Shown piece after piece: positions 7,284 through 8,574 of a DNA stretch of 8,574 bases. A model generated the notes under the pieces. That model made no database searches, was not told the DNA's origin, and was given only the letters and a program-made list of their open reading frames with translations. A program made the position numbers and the translations under genes. Positions within the stretch are counted from its first letter, which is position 1; every line of letters starts with the position of its first letter. The DNA is from Chlamydiota bacterium. GTDB lineage: Bacteria; Chlamydiota; Chlamydiia; Chlamydiales; Rhabdochlamydiaceae. The DNA lies in the NCBI GenBank assembly GCA_013041585.1, contig JABEVM010000118.1:1-8574 (forward strand), in the 5' to 3' direction.

Positions 7284-7292
7284 AAAATGAGT

Positions 7293-7532
7293 ATGGCCAT
7301 AGAACGTGAAGTAATTGATATAGTTGTAGAACAACTAGGTGTTGACGCAGCAGATGTTTCATTAAAGAAATCATTTGTAGAAGATTTAAATGCCGATTCT
7401 CTTGATTTAACAGAGCTCATAATGACTTTTGAAGAGCGTTTTGGCTTTGAAATCTCTGAAGAAGATGCAGAGAAGCTTAAGACTGTCGGAGATGTTGTTG
7501 ACTATATTCAGAAGAAAAAAGTTACTAAGTAG
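7293..7532 (+). CDS. acpP: AcpP, acyl carrier protein
   Basis: Small acidic protein that carries the growing acyl chain on 4'-phosphopantetheine; donor of acyl groups to fatty-acid and lipid A enzymes, LpxD among them. 79 residues from the ATG at 7293 (81 if the ATG at 7287 is used). Prosthetic-group serine is Ser36 in the signature DLNADSLDLTELIM, followed by the acidic recognition helix FEERFGFEISEEDAEKL and the closing TVGDVVDYIQ. The tail is basic (KKKVTK), in contrast to the acidic body. Last gene of the fab cluster: the terminator hairpin begins 26 bases after the stop. The 47-bp gap behind fabG contains a nine-T run. The start choice rests on ribosome-site spacing and is less certain than the identity. 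Confidence 0.95.
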   Translation: MAIEREVIDIVVEQLGVDAADVSLKKSFVEDLNADSLDLTELIMTFEERFGFEISEEDAEKLKTVGDVVDYIQKKKVTK

Positions 7533-7558
7533 TTTTCTACTTACCTAATTTTTCTTTT

Positions 7559-7596
7559 CCCTACTTTGTTTTTTGCAAAGTAGGGATGTTTTTTTT
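7559..7596 (+). terminator. Rho-independent terminator of the fab-acpP operon
   Basis: A perfect ten-base-pair stem (CCCTACTTTG at 7559-7568 with CAAAGTAGGG at 7576-7585), a seven-base loop, three bases (ATG), then eight Ts at 7589-7596. The T run is on the rightward side only; the minus-strand reading is followed by A-rich sequence, so it acts on fab-acpP transcripts and not on the convergent gene. The T run overlaps the stop codon of the convergent gene. Confidence 0.9.
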
Positions 7597-8574
7597 ACTC
7601 TGTTTTTATTTCTAACCACAGTTCACGAAGTTCCTTTTGTGGCATAATGTTTTGCAAGGAATGGTATTTGCGAAACTTGTCTTTAAGAAATTTATCCGTC
7701 TCTTTATCAATCTCAGGATGTTTCACAGCGGGGAAAAAACCAAAGCTTTGGTAATGGTGCAGCGCCGATTCCGCTTTGGTAATGTGATTGATAAAGGCGT
7801 ATGTAGCTTCTTTCTTTTCACTTAATTTCGGAATACAAAGGTTTTCAATTGTGATGAAGGTCCCTTCTTGTGGCACCACCATGGAAATAAAAGGAAATTT
7901 GCGAATAGACTTTTGCAGGTACGAGCTAGATGCAAGAACAACGGAACAATTCTTCGTTGCTAGAAAATAATCACCTCTTGTGTCGGCGTAGGCCTCTACC
8001 CATTTTTTCTGCGTAAGGAGAAGATTCTTTACAGTGCCTACTTGACTTTCGGTTAAAGAGGAAACAGGGCCAAAAAGATAAAGAGAAGCGATTGCTACGC
8101 AGTCCAGAGGATCATTGAGCATAGAAATCTTATAGTTTACAACCTTTGGATCGAAAATCATTTTCCAGCTTGGGGTGAAAGAGGAAAAGTCGTTATTGTT
8201 TATTCCTAAGGCGTAGATTTCATACACAAAAGGGATCGAATAGTTGTTTTGAGGATCGTAGCTCTGCTCAAGAAGAATTGGATTGATATCTTGCCAAGAG
8301 GAGATTTTACTCTTTTCGATTTTTTGTAATAGCCCTTCTTTGACTAAAGACCGAACTGCATAATCGGTAGGGATGATTAGATCATATCCTCTTCCTTCTG
8401 TAGCTTTCATTTTCACCATGAGCTCTTCATTGGAAGAATAATAGTTAAGATGGACCTTGATCCCTGTCTTCTTTTCGAAATCTGCAATGACGGCAGGCTC
8501 TAAAAGATCTCCCCAAGTGAAGATGTTGATGCTTTTTTTGTCAAAAGAGCAATTGGGGGTATATAGTATAGCCA
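7595..8574 (-). CDS. PotD-like solute-binding protein of an ABC transporter (5' end outside window)
   Basis: Extracytoplasmic binding component of a spermidine/putrescine-type (PotD/PotF) importer. The frame is open to the right edge, giving 325 visible residues; the start and most of any signal peptide are missing. The visible residues begin AILYTPNCSFDKK; the Cys could be a lipoprotein site, but the preceding TPN is a poor lipobox. Matches to PotD by eye: INIFTWGDLLEP...FEKKTGIKVHLNYYSSNEELMVKM (about 15-55), GYDLIIPTDYAVRSLVKEGLLQKIEKSKI (62-90), DPQNNYSIPFVYEIYALGIN, VVPQEG and ENLCIPKLSEKKEA, and FGFFPAV. The two Trp residues that line the polyamine site in E. coli PotD (W229, W255 as I remember the numbering) align with Ser215 and Thr241 of the visible sequence, and Asp257 aligns with Glu243, so the ligand may differ. 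Convergent with acpP, 62 bp between stops. The family is confident; spermidine as ligand is not, so no symbol is assigned. Confidence 0.85.
   Translation of the reverse strand, partial: AILYTPNCSFDKKSINIFTWGDLLEPAVIADFEKKTGIKVHLNYYSSNEELMVKMKATEGRGYDLIIPTDYAVRSLVKEGLLQKIEKSKISSWQDINPILLEQSYDPQNNYSIPFVYEIYALGINNNDFSSFTPSWKMIFDPKVVNYKISMLNDPLDCVAIASLYLFGPVSSLTESQVGTVKNLLLTQKKWVEAYADTRGDYFLATKNCSVVLASSSYLQKSIRKFPFISMVVPQEGTFITIENLCIPKLSEKKEATYAFINHITKAESALHHYQSFGFFPAVKHPEIDKETDKFLKDKFRKYHSLQNIMPQKELRELWLEIKTE

Noticed and set aside
7117..7374. Leftward 85-codon frame over the fabG-acpP junction
   Set aside because: Antisense to two core genes and dependent on the T run for its Lys stretch; no supporting features.

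Overview
The window looks like a chromosomal core region from a member of the Chlamydiota. The support is gene order plus protein content. A leftward block recR-bamA-ompH(skp)-lpxD stands head to head with a rightward block fabH-fabD-fabG-acpP. As I remember it, this is the arrangement around CT236-CT243 in Chlamydia trachomatis. AcpP and OmpH resemble the chlamydial proteins, but OmpH and BamA differ enough (a C-terminal tail and a charged insert) that I do not assign a genus; a relative outside the classical Chlamydia species is quite possible.

Layout. 1-473 (-) is the N-terminal 157 codons of lpxD, cut by the window edge. 486-1103 (-) is ompH/skp and 1170-3602 (-) is bamA. A 106-bp gap holding a candidate promoter follows, then recR at 3709-4308 (-). 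4309-4542 is an AT-rich divergent intergenic region that must drive both blocks. 4543-7532 (+) is the type II fatty-acid cluster fabH, fabD, fabG, acpP; fabH/fabD and fabD/fabG overlap. A rho-independent terminator at 7559-7596 closes this operon. 7595-8574 (-) is a convergent, 5'-truncated gene for a PotD-like solute-binding protein. No gene-free stretch exceeds 300 bases, and I see no tRNA, rRNA, mobile element, CRISPR array or tandem repeat array.

How the genes work together. FabD loads malonyl groups onto AcpP, FabH makes the first condensation and FabG reduces the 3-keto product. The acyl-ACP pool made this way is the acyl donor for LpxD in lipid A synthesis. BamA inserts outer-membrane beta-barrels and Skp/OmpH chaperones them across the periplasm. 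The window is therefore mostly an envelope-building locus, with the DNA-repair gene recR as the first gene of the leftward block. The PotD-like protein belongs to a separate transport unit that continues beyond the right edge.

I found no convincing undescribed system. The most notable points are lineage-specific additions to BamA and Skp, and a PotD-like protein that appears to lack aromatic residues of the usual polyamine pocket.
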